Source: Streptomyces maremycinicus
GTDB lineage: Bacteria > Actinomycetota > Actinomycetes > Streptomycetales > Streptomycetaceae
Direction of reading: 5' to 3'
DNA length: 64,000 nt
NCBI RefSeq assembly: GCF_001184025.1
Contig: NZ_BBYG01000008.1
Coordinates: 868,001-932,000, forward strand
Shown here: positions 34,458-42,430 of the stretch, in pieces
Numbering within the stretch: position 1 is the stretch's first letter
Layout: each line of letters begins with the position of its first letter
Translations under genes and position numbers: made by a program
The notes under the pieces: model-generated
What the model was told of the DNA's origin: nothing
The model's database searches: none
Seen by the model: the letters and a program-made list of their open reading frames with translations, nothing else

Positions 34458-35693
34458 GTGGCTACCGTTTTCCAGCGCTGCAAGACCGACAAGCGGAACA
34501 AGAACTATCCGTGCGAGAAGGTGCGATGCGGGCATGACTGGACCGTTCGCTTCCGCGAGCCAGGTGGTCGAACTGGCCGACAGCGCGAGGAAAGCTTCCC
34601 GAAGAAGACTCAGGCCGAGGCTTACGGCAACAAGATGGAAGCCGACAAGGACCAAGGCGTCTACATTGACCCGAGCGCCGGAAAGATCAGTCTGCGGGTG
34701 TACGCAGATGACTGGCTGCAGCGCCGGAGTGTCGGTGAATCTACGGCTTCGAACTATCAGGGTTTCCTCGATAATCACCTCATACCGCACCTTGGGGCGA
34801 AGACGCTTGTCTCGATCACAAAGCGGGATATTGAGCACTTCAAGGCGGCGATCCTCAAAGTCCTCGCTGAAAGCACCGTGCATGACCGCATGAAGATGGT
34901 GAAGCACATCTTCTGGTCGGCCAAAGAGGAAAAGCTGATCCAAGAGGATCCGACCAGGGGTGTCGACACCAAACCCACAAACGTCGCGGTCGATGAGGAC
35001 GAGATCCCGACGCTGGTCGAGGTGAACCTCATCCACAAGCACATCTCCCCCCAGTACAAGCTGACGGTCCCCCTCCAAGCCGGAGCGGGCCTGCGCATCA
35101 GCGAGGCGCTGGCGTTCCACACCGGCTGCCTGCGTGACGACTTCATCCGAGTTCGCTGGCAGATCAGCGCGAAGGCCAACCGCGAGGACTGCAAGACGAG
35201 GCTCGTTCCGCTCAAGCACCGACAGGAGGGCGAGTACCGCGATGTGCCGGTGGCGCCGTTCATCCTCGATGAATGTCATGAGCATGAGGTCTTGTGGCGT
35301 CCGATCCCCCTTGAGTTTCAGGACAAGGCCGGACGGCCGCGGGTGGTCGAGGTCTTCTTCGCGCCGCGTGATCGGGGGAAGGGCGTCATGCCCACGGCTA
35401 CCACCTACGCGTACCACTTCCGGAAGGCGCAGATCGCGGCTGGCCTCACCAAGCCCGATGGGACCGCGAAGTACACCCCGCACTCGCTGCGGCACTTCTT
35501 CGCCTCGACCGCATTGGCAAACGGCGTGCCGATCCACGAGGTCTCACGCTGGCTCGGCCACAAGTCGATCAAGACCACCGTGGACATCTACGGTCACCTG
35601 GTCCCCGAGGCGTGGGACCGTTGTCGAGACGTCATGCAGAACGCCATGCGTCCAGCGGTGACAGACTCGGACGAGTCCGCCTCCGCAGCGTGA
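34458..35693 (+). CDS. Site-specific tyrosine integrase
   Basis: The 411-aa recombinase has an arm-binding N-terminus (VRCGHDWTVRFREPGG region), a SAM-like core-binding domain (about residues 75-165) and a catalytic domain. All key residues are present: R213 (GLRISEAL), H342 and R345 (HSLRHFF), H368 (LGHKS) and nucleophile Y378 (VDIYGHL). It should be active. GTG 34458 is preceded by GAAAGGGG. Its presence with an Xis protein and repeats just downstream marks the edge of an integrated element, whose attachment site is not identified. No replication or transfer genes are in the window. Confidence 0.93.
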   Translation: MATVFQRCKTDKRNKNYPCEKVRCGHDWTVRFREPGGRTGRQREESFPKKTQAEAYGNKMEADKDQGVYIDPSAGKISLRVYADDWLQRRSVGESTASNYQGFLDNHLIPHLGAKTLVSITKRDIEHFKAAILKVLAESTVHDRMKMVKHIFWSAKEEKLIQEDPTRGVDTKPTNVAVDEDEIPTLVEVNLIHKHISPQYKLTVPLQAGAGLRISEALAFHTGCLRDDFIRVRWQISAKANREDCKTRLVPLKHRQEGEYRDVPVAPFILDECHEHEVLWRPIPLEFQDKAGRPRVVEVFFAPRDRGKGVMPTATTYAYHFRKAQIAAGLTKPDGTAKYTPHSLRHFFASTALANGVPIHEVSRWLGHKSIKTTVDIYGHLVPEAWDRCRDVMQNAMRPAVTDSDESASAA

Positions 35694-35694
35694 C

Positions 35695-35743
35695 GTGCTG
35701 GATGTGCTGGATGAGTCCCGACGGTGCTGGATCGGTGCTGGAT
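35695..35743. repeat. Four GTGCTGGAT direct repeats after the integrase
   Basis: Copies start at 35695, 35704, 35724 and 35735; the first two are adjacent and the first begins two bases after the integrase stop. Direct 9-bp repeats beside an integrase gene are typical arm-type binding sites for the integrase N-terminus, so an att site is probably close by. Confidence 0.65.
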
Positions 35744-35855
35744 ACGATCAGCTTGACGGACGTTTTCGCAGGTGGGAGCGCTGCACTGAACGTTCCGCTT
35801 CAACGTCTGAGCGGATGACATGACACCGCGCCGCTGATGCGGCGGACACGCAGGT

Positions 35856-35893
35856 CAGAAGGGGTCGGGCTCTGGGGAGCCCGGCCCCTTCTG
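35856..35893 (+). terminator. Long stem-loop terminator after the integrase
   Basis: A 16-bp stem (one G-T pair) closes a 6-base loop: CAGAAGGGG and the following bases pair with the mirrored CCCCTTCTG. It lies about 160 bases after the integrase stop and separates the element from the ABC transporter genes. No T-run follows. The remaining 35894-36053 has no gene. Confidence 0.8.
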
Positions 35894-36053
35894 CGCATGT
35901 CCGGAGCGGCGGGCGCGTCGGGTCGGCCGACTCCTCCGGTGTGGCGCGGCGGTCCCGTAGGGCAGGGATAGCCGGTTCGGTTCGGGCGGATAGAGGGGGG
36001 CGCAAGAGTGTTTCTCGTCAAGCCACCCCCCACCGGATCGTGAGGACCTGAAG

Positions 36054-37031
36054 ATGACCGAAACCCAACTCCGCCCGGCGACGGGGGAGGTGACGTCACC
36101 GGATGCCGCCGTGCTCAGCTCGGTCGTGAAGCGGTTCGCCAATGCCAAGGGCGAGGAGTTCACCGCCGTCGACGGGCTGGACCTGCGGATACGGCGCGGC
36201 GAGGTCGTGGCGTTTCTCGGACCGAATGGCGCGGGCAAGACGACCACGATCGACATGCTCCTGGGCCTCACCCGGCCCGACGCGGGGCAGGTGTAGCTGT
36301 TCGGCGGGGCGGCGCAGCAGGCGGTGCGCGCCGGCCGGGTGGCGGCGGTCCTCCAGAGCGGCGGACTCCTGCCCGACCTGACCGTCGAGGCGACCGTACG
36401 GATGCTGGGCTCGCTGCACCCCGGCGCCGACCCGGAGACCGTGATGAGCAGGGCCGGCGTCACCAGGCTGCGGGACCGCCGGGTCGCCGAGTGCTCCGGC
36501 GGGGAGCAGCAGCGGCTGCGGTTCGCGATCGCGCTGCTGTCGGACCCGGAGTTCCTGGTGCTGGACGAGCCGACCGCCGGGATGGACGTGGCGGCCCGCC
36601 GCGAGTTCTGGGCCACCGTCCGCGAGGACGCCCGGCACGGCATGACGGTCCTGTTCGCCACGCACTACATGGAGGAGGCAGATCGGTTCGCCGACCGGGT
36701 GGTGATGGTCGACCGGGGGAGGGCCGTCGCCGACGGGTCCGCCTCCTCGATCCGTGCCCGTATCAGCGGCCGTACCGTCTCCGCGCTGATCAGCCCGCAG
36801 GACGCGGCTTCCGTGGCCGGCTCGTCGTCCGTGCGGTCCGTCGCGGTCCGCGGCGACCGGCACTTCTTCGACACCACCGACTCCGACGCGCTGCTGCGGC
36901 TGCTCGTCAGCCGGACCTCCGCCACCGAGATCGAGGTCGCCCCCCGAAGCCTCGAAGAGGCCTTCATGGCCATCACCCGAGCCGGCCGCACGAATCGCAC
37001 CGGCCGCACCGGCCAGGAGGGCCCGCGATGA
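36054..37031 (+). pseudogene. ABC exporter ATPase with internal amber stop
   Basis: The frame encodes a drug-type ABC ATPase: Walker [11 protein letters not shown] near residue 62, signature CSGGEQQRLRF and Walker B LVLDEPTAGMD. A TAG codon at 36294-36296 (after LTRPDAGQV, before LFGG) splits it into 80 and about 244 codons, in the same frame. Without readthrough no full ATPase can form. ATG 36054 has GAGGACC upstream. The stop overlaps the permease start as ATGA. A point mutation or a sequencing error would both explain it; decay of the partner permease favours true loss. Confidence 0.75.
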
Positions 37032-37753
37032 CCACCCTGACCGCGCCGCCCGCCCGCCCCCGGACCTCGTCGTTCAGCGGAGTCAACCCCACCTTCGTCC
37101 GCTACGAGCTGGCCCGCCGCTTCAACCGTCAGACCACGATCTTCACCCTCCTCCTGCCGGCCGTCCTCTACCTCGCCCTGTTCCGTACCGCGCCCGCCCA
37201 CGGCACCCTGCCGCACGGCAACTTCGCCGCCTGGATGATGATCGGCCTCGCCGTGTACGGGGCCGCGATGGCCGCCACCAGTTCCGCGGCCACCATCTCG
37301 GTCGAGAAGTCGGCCGGCTGGATGCGCACGATCGCGCTGAGCCCCCTCGCCCCGCCCGGATACCTGCTCGTCAAGGTCCTGTGCTCGGTGGTCATGGCCG
37401 CCGTGCCGGTGGCCATCGTCGGAGTGCTGGGCTTCGTCACCGGTGCGCACGCCGACGCCGAGGTGTGGGTGACGTCCCTGATCGTCGCCTGGCTCGGGGC
37501 CGCGGTCTTCGCCGCGCTCGGCATCTCGCTGGGCCTGGCGCTCAAGCCCGACGTCGTGATGCACATGCCGGGCCTGACGATGACCGCGCTGGCCTTCCTC
37601 GGCAACCTGTTCATCCCGCTCAGCGGCACCATGCTCGAGATCTCGCGGTACGGCTCCGCGACCGTCCGGCGTGGGCGGTCGCCGACCTCGTCGAGCGCCT
37701 CGCGCACCCGGCGCGGCGGGCCCGCTGTCTGCGCACCGCGGAGCGCGACCTGA
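37028..37753 (+). pseudogene. ABC-2 permease, 3' end replaced
   Basis: The product starts as a normal ABC-2-type permease with five membrane segments (FTLLLPAVLYLALF, AAWMMIGLAVYGAAMAA, LVKVLCSVVMAAVPVAIVG, LIVAWLGAAVFAALGISLGL, LTMTALAFLGNLFIPL). After MLEISRYG it changes to Arg/Ser-rich text without the last helix and ends at 37753. The DNA from about 37645 instead reads, one frame over, as the tail of an AfsR-type regulator. A deletion has therefore joined two unrelated genes. Confidence 0.75.
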
Positions 37754-38022
37754 TGGCCGTGCTGCGGGTGTCCTACGACCATCTGAGCGCGCCCGAGAGG
37801 CAGTTCAGCAGGCTCATCAGCCTCCAGCCGGCCGCCTCCTACGACGTCGCCGACGCGGCGCTCGTCACGGGTCTGCCGGCCGGGGAGGTGGAACACCACT
37901 TCGACGCGCTGATCGAGAACAACCTGATCCGGGAGGACACCCCGGCCCGGTTCTCCTTCCACGGCCTGATCCGGGACTGCACGCGGGCACTGCTCGCCGA
38001 GGAGGCGGGCGCGGCCGCCTGA
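37645..38022 (+). pseudogene. AfsR/SARP-type regulator, C-terminal fragment
   Basis: The frame gives AWAVADLVERLAHPARR, then RTAERDLMAVLRVSYDHLSA, VADAALVTGLPAGEVEHHF, NNLIREDTPARFSFHGLIRD and a stop. This is the region after the NB-ARC ATPase in AfsR/SARP-family activators. The DNA-binding and ATPase parts are absent. It is fused directly to the truncated permease gene. Confidence 0.7.
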
Positions 38023-38115
38023 ACCGAATCTCCGTTCCGCCCCAGGTGGTGGCGCGCTTACGATGCGCGCAGTCGTACACCTGCCTGAACCGTCCGAACC
38101 AGGAGCACGGTACTC

Positions 38116-39411
38116 GTGTCCATACCCCCGCCGCCCGGGCCGCACCAGCCCCAGGACCCGTACCAGCCTCCGCAGCCGCAGAGCCCGTACCCCCAGGACC
38201 CCTTCGCCCCACCCCCGCAGACCCCGACGGGACAGACCCCGACGGGTCCGGGTCCGTACCCGCAGGCCCCTTACCCGCAGGCCCCGTACCCGCAGCCGCC
38301 GTACGGCGGGGTGCCCTATCCCGTCTGGGGGCAGGGCTACAGCCCCTACGGCCGGCCCTCGCCCGTCAACGGCGTGGCCATCGCCGCCCTCGTCCTCGGC
38401 CTCCTGTGCTTCCTGCCGGGGGTCGGGCTGCTCCTCGGGATCATCGCGCTGGTGCAGATCAAGAAGCGGGGGGAGCGCGGCAAGGCGATGGCGGTGGTGG
38501 GCACGGTCCTGTCCTCGGTCGGACTCGCGGTGTGGGTCCTCGCGCTGTCCACGGGCGGCGCCTCCGACTTCTGGGACGGCTTCAAGGAGGGCGTGACCAC
38601 CGACTCCAGTTTCACGCTCGCCAAGGGCGACTGCTTCGACGTGCCGGGGGAGACCTTCGACGAGGACGTGTACGACGTCGACGAGGTGGCCTGCGCCGGT
38701 GAGCACGACGCCGAGGTGTTCGCCACGGTCCCGCTGTCCGGCGACAGCTTCCCGGGCGAAGACCACGTCACCGACGTGGCCGACGACAAGTGCTACACGC
38801 TCCAGGACGCCTACGCGATGGACCCCTGGGCGATCACCGACGAGGTCGACATCTACTACCTCACGCCGACCGCCGACAGCTGGAGCTGGGGCGACCGTGA
38901 GATCACCTGCGTCTTCGCCAACGTGGACGAGAGGGGCACGCTGACCGGTTCGCTGCGCGCCGACGCGACGACGCTCGACCCCGACCAGTTCGAGTTCCTC
39001 AAGGCGATGGCCGCCGTCGACGACGCCCTCTTCGACGAGCCGGAGGAGTACGCCGAGGAGGATCTCGCGAGCAACCGCACCTGGGCCGGTGACACCGGCG
39101 AGGTGACCGGCAATCAGGCGGACCAGCTGGGCAGCCACCTCTGGGGGCCGGACCTGGACGCGCCCCTGGCCGCCCTGGTGAAGGACATGCGGACCGCGAG
39201 CAAGGAGTGGGCCGCGGCGGCCAAGGCCACCGACGCCGACGCCTTCTACGAGCACTACGACAAGGCCTACAAGTACGTCGACGGCGCCACCACCGTCACC
39301 GCCCGCAAGGCTCTGGGCCTGGCCACCACCGTGCCCTCCTACGACGAGGACTCCGACAGCGGGAGCGCCGGCACGGGCGGGGGCGACAGCGACAGCGGTC
39401 TGGATGTGTGA
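38116..39411 (+). CDS. DUF4190 / septum-formation domain membrane protein
   Basis: The 431-aa product has a Pro/Gln/Tyr-rich cytoplasmic N-terminus of about 90 residues. Two DUF4190-type membrane helices follow (VAIAALVLGLLCFLPGVGLL and AVVGTVLSSVGLAVWVLAL). The exported acidic part has the Cys-containing pieces of septum-formation proteins (AKGDCFDVPG, VACAGEHDAEVFATVPL, DKCYTLQDAY). The C-terminal 130 residues are helical and end in an Asp/Ser/Gly tail. The GTG at 38116 follows AGGAG at slightly long spacing. A structural role at the envelope is likely, but its task is unknown. Confidence 0.85.
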   Translation: MSIPPPPGPHQPQDPYQPPQPQSPYPQDPFAPPPQTPTGQTPTGPGPYPQAPYPQAPYPQPPYGGVPYPVWGQGYSPYGRPSPVNGVAIAALVLGLLCFLPGVGLLLGIIALVQIKKRGERGKAMAVVGTVLSSVGLAVWVLALSTGGASDFWDGFKEGVTTDSSFTLAKGDCFDVPGETFDEDVYDVDEVACAGEHDAEVFATVPLSGDSFPGEDHVTDVADDKCYTLQDAYAMDPWAITDEVDIYYLTPTADSWSWGDREITCVFANVDERGTLTGSLRADATTLDPDQFEFLKAMAAVDDALFDEPEEYAEEDLASNRTWAGDTGEVTGNQADQLGSHLWGPDLDAPLAALVKDMRTASKEWAAAAKATDADAFYEHYDKAYKYVDGATTVTARKALGLATTVPSYDEDSDSGSAGTGGGDSDSGLDV

Positions 39412-39558
39412 TCGCGTCCGCAGCGGGGAGAAAGTGCCTGGGTGGAGGGTTACCCCGGCACATGTCATCACATCGAGTGATTCTCTGGCCTTTGCTTGCA
39501 CGGTACAACCCACGGTTGCCAGGCTGTAGCTGTCTGTACAACCTGATGGGAGTGGCCA

Positions 39559-40311
39559 GTGACATTCGGTGAGCAGCCGGCGTACCTGCGTGTCGCGGGT
39601 GATCTCCGCAAGAAGATCACCGACGGGTCGCTGCCACCGCACACCCGGCTGCCTTCGCAGGCGAGAATCCGGGAGGAGTACGGGGTCTCCGACACCGTCG
39701 CCCTCGAGGCGCGCAAGGTGCTGATGGCCGAGGGGCTGGTGGAGGGCCGCTCCGGTTCCGGCACGTATGTGCGCGAGCGCCCCGTGCCGCGCCGCATCGC
39801 CCGCTCCGGCTACCGCCCCGTGAGCGGCGCCACGCCGTTCCGGCAGGAGCAGGCCGAGGGGCACACGCGGGGGACGTGGGAGTCCCGCAGCGAGCAGGCC
39901 GAGGCGGGCGTCTCCGTCGCCGAGCGGCTCGGGATCGCGTCCGGCGACCGCGTGATGTGCACCAGGTACGTCTTCCGGGAGGCCGGGGAGGCGATGATGC
40001 TCTCCACCTCCTGGGAGCCCCTCGCCGTCACCGGCCGCACCCCCGTCATGCTGCCCGAGGAGGGTCCCCTCGGCGGCATGGGGGTCGTCGAGCGGATGCG
40101 CGCCATCGACGTGATCGTCGACAACGTCACGGAGGAGGTCGGCGCCCGGCCCGGGCTCGCCGAGGAACTCCTCGCCCTCGGCGGCGTCCCGGGGCATGTC
40201 GTCCTGGTCGTCCAGCGCACGTACTACGCCTCTGGCCGCCCGGTCGAGACGGCCGACGTGGTGATCCCGGCCGACCGCTACCGGGTCGCCTACCACCTGC
40301 CGGTGAAGTAG
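39559..40311 (+). CDS. GntR-family regulator with UTRA domain
   Basis: The 250-aa product has an N-terminal GntR winged helix (AYLRVAGDLRKKITDGSLPP, LPSQARIREEYGVSDTVALE). A UTRA/HutC-type ligand domain follows (about residues 85-245: SVAERLGIASGDRVMCTRYV, VVLVVQRTYYASGRPVETAD). The effector is unknown. The GTG at 39559 follows GATGGGAG. Two TACAACC repeats (39504-39510 and 39537-39543) precede the start about three helical turns apart and may be its operator. Confidence 0.9.
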   Translation: MTFGEQPAYLRVAGDLRKKITDGSLPPHTRLPSQARIREEYGVSDTVALEARKVLMAEGLVEGRSGSGTYVRERPVPRRIARSGYRPVSGATPFRQEQAEGHTRGTWESRSEQAEAGVSVAERLGIASGDRVMCTRYVFREAGEAMMLSTSWEPLAVTGRTPVMLPEEGPLGGMGVVERMRAIDVIVDNVTEEVGARPGLAEELLALGGVPGHVVLVVQRTYYASGRPVETADVVIPADRYRVAYHLPVK

Positions 40312-40783
40312 CCGCCGGAGTGAGCCCGGAGCGTCCCCCGGCGCACTCCGCGGGAGCGGCCCGGGACGGCCCTCGCCGGTGGCGTGGGGGAGCGGTGGGG
40401 GCGGGGGCGGCGGCCGGGGCGGTAGCGCATGAGCTCGGGCGGCGCACACCCTTTCGGCAGTTGCCCCCGGTATCCGCCCGCCGTGAACCCGCCCGCGCGC
40501 CGTCGGAATCCGGTCGTTTCCGGTTGTTCCCGCAGGTCGCCCCGTAGGTGCCCGGAACCCCGCCGACCGGACGCATCGCGGCGCGCGGACGGCGCGTTCG
40601 GTCCCGTGCGCCCCCTGCGTCTTGGCTGGTTGCGTACCTCTTTGTGCAAAGTCGTGTTCGGTGCGTAAAGGTAAGGCGTACGCTCGGGCATATGCGGATT
40701 GCGGTTTCCTTGGCAGGCGGGGCGCGAGGCGTGCCGCGGACGGGATCCGGGCGGGTCGGGGCGAGAAGGGGGCGTGGGGGGCG
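40312..40783. other. 470-bp intergenic region
   Basis: No gene is supported. The left half is extremely G-rich. The right half holds a CTTTG/CAAAG inverted repeat (40640-40651), which may be an operator, 130 bp before the SPOR gene. Confidence 0.5.
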
Positions 40784-41023
40784 ATGAACGACAGCACCAT
40801 CTCTCTGCCCTGGCTCGTCATACGGCAGGACGACAACGGCAATCGCTACCGCGTGGGCAGGTACGCGACCCGGGCCGAGGCCCAGAAGATCGCGGACAGC
40901 CTCGACAGCCGCGGCCACAAGCAGCTCTACTGGGTCGAGCGCATCGGGCAGACGCAGGGCCAGGCACAGACTCATGGCCAGGCCCAGGCCCAGGCCCAGA
41001 ACGGTGACGGCACCCGGAACTGA
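40784..41023 (+). CDS. Small SPOR-like protein
   Basis: The 79-aa protein is common in Streptomyces and annotated as SPOR domain-like: PWLVIRQDDNGNRYRVGRYA, TRAEAQKIADSLDSRGHKQL, YWVERIG. It ends in a Gln/Ala-rich repeat tail. SPOR domains bind denuded septal peptidoglycan, but this protein has no signal peptide, so its role may be different. ATG 40784 has GGGGGGCG upstream. It lies 30 bp before the Nudix gene. Confidence 0.8.
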   Translation: MNDSTISLPWLVIRQDDNGNRYRVGRYATRAEAQKIADSLDSRGHKQLYWVERIGQTQGQAQTHGQAQAQAQNGDGTRN

Positions 41024-41053
41024 CGTTCCGTCCGGTCCCGTAGGCTCCGGCCC

Positions 41054-41464
41054 ATGACCGAACGGATCGTGGTGGTGGGAGCCGCCCTGCTCGACGCCGG
41101 CCGCCTGCTCGCCGCGCGCCGCAGCGCACCCCCGGAACTCGCCGGGCGCTGGGAACTGCCCGGCGGAAAGGTCGAGGAGGGCGAGGCGCCCGAGGCGGCC
41201 CTCGTGCGGGAGCTGCGCGAAGAACTCGGCGTCGACACCGAGACCGTCGAGCGCGTCCCCGGGGAGTGGCCGCTCGGGCCGCCCTACGTCCTGCGGGTGT
41301 GGACCGCCCGGCTGCGCCCCGGTTCCGCCGCCCCCCGGCCCCTCCAGGACCACGACGAGCTGCGCTGGCTCACCCCGGCCCAGATCTGGGACGTCGACTG
41401 GCTGCCCCAGGACGTGCCCGCGGTCCGCGAGACCCTGTCGAGACTCGGCGGCGGAGCCCGCTGA
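41054..41464 (+). CDS. MutT-like Nudix hydrolase
   Basis: The 136-aa protein has a complete Nudix box at about residues 38-60 (GGKVEEGE, then RELREELG), flanked by the MutT-type sequences ERIVVVGAALLDAGRLLAAR and GRWELPGG. Enzymes of this group hydrolyse oxidised or non-canonical nucleoside triphosphates such as 8-oxo-dGTP. It is probably co-transcribed with the SPOR gene upstream. A run of five 15-bp repeats begins at its stop codon. Confidence 0.92.
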   Translation: MTERIVVVGAALLDAGRLLAARRSAPPELAGRWELPGGKVEEGEAPEAALVRELREELGVDTETVERVPGEWPLGPPYVLRVWTARLRPGSAAPRPLQDHDELRWLTPAQIWDVDWLPQDVPAVRETLSRLGGGAR

Positions 41465-41537
41465 ACCGGAGGCCCGCTGAACCGGAGGCCGCTGAACCAG
41501 GGGGCCACCGAACCGAGAGCCCGCCGAACCGGATGCC
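41460..41537. repeat. Five imperfect 15-16-bp tandem repeats after the Nudix gene
   Basis: Units of the form GCTGAACCGGAGGCC start at 41460, 41476, 41491, 41507 and 41523; the first two are identical. The Nudix stop codon lies inside the first unit. Each unit contains a potential in-frame TGA, so the array could also act as a stop block. The following 41538-41731 has no gene. Confidence 0.7.
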
Positions 41538-41731
41538 GCTGGATCCGGGCCGGTCGGAGCGGAAGTCGCCGGTCCGGGGGCGCGTCGGACGGCGGTGGGT
41601 CCGGTGCGGGGGAGCCTCGTGCGGGCGCCGGGCCGTCGCGTACGCCGTTCGTGCCACAGTGCGCCCTGCTGTGCGGTACTGCCTCCCGTATATCGGGTAT
41701 GTGGCCATTAACCCCACGAAAGCGGACATGG

Positions 41732-42160
41732 GTGTACTCGCTGGCCCGGGAAGTGATCGGCGTGATCGACACCGACGGAGAATGCGCCGAGTGGACGTTC
41801 CCCGCAGACCCCGGTGCGGTGCGCACCGCCCGGGGGGCCGTCCGCGGCCAGCTGCACCGCTGGGGTCTCGACAGCCTGAGCGACATCGCGGCGCTGCTGG
41901 TCAGCGAGCTGGTCACCAACGCCCTGCGGCACGCGACCGGCCCCATCGGCCTCCGTCTGGTCCGCCCCGCCGGACTCGCGGGCGTCCTGCTGGTCGAGGT
42001 CTCCGACCCGCTGCCGGAGCCGCCGCGCGAGCGGGTCGCCCGGCCCGAGGACGAGAGCGGGCGCGGACTCCAGTTGGTGGCCTCCTCCTCCCGCCGCTGG
42101 GGTACCCGGCCCGGCACCACCGGAAAGACGGTCTGGTTCGAACTGGCGGTGCCGGGTTGA
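41732..42160 (+). CDS. RsbW-like HATPase (anti-sigma-type)
   Basis: The protein (about 142 aa from GTG 41732) has the N box LSDIAALLVSELVTNALRHA, a VSDPLPEP motif and the G box DESGRGLQLVASSSRRWG. It ends in TGKTVWFELAVPG, the usual finish for Streptomyces anti-sigma-like ATPases. The same ending occurs in the HATPase domain of the SpoIIE protein encoded next. The start is uncertain: ATG 41651 and ATG 41699 are in frame upstream and none has a strong ribosome-binding site. Confidence 0.85.
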   Translation: MYSLAREVIGVIDTDGECAEWTFPADPGAVRTARGAVRGQLHRWGLDSLSDIAALLVSELVTNALRHATGPIGLRLVRPAGLAGVLLVEVSDPLPEPPRERVARPEDESGRGLQLVASSSRRWGTRPGTTGKTVWFELAVPG

Positions 42161-42430
42161 CGGGACGTCTCGCGGGGATGAGCCGGTGTACGGCGGGGCT
42201 CGCGACGTCGTCCGTTCGGTTCCGGTCTCCGACCGGTCCCGGAAGAGGTGGTTCGAGGGCGTGTCCGCTGGTTAGAAGACTGGAAGTGTTGTCATGGGGC
42301 GGTCTCAAAAACACCTGGACCGTGCTGTGATCGTGAACACCGTGTCGTGCGGACCCGTAGTGCTGGATACTGCGGGCAGCCGCCGTCGGTGACCGGTACC
42401 GGACGCGGTGAGCTGGAGGGGACGGTTCGC

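Noticed and set aside
37168..40842. 1224-codon minus-strand open frame
   Set aside because: It covers the recognisable DUF4190 and GntR genes on the other strand and has no family features.
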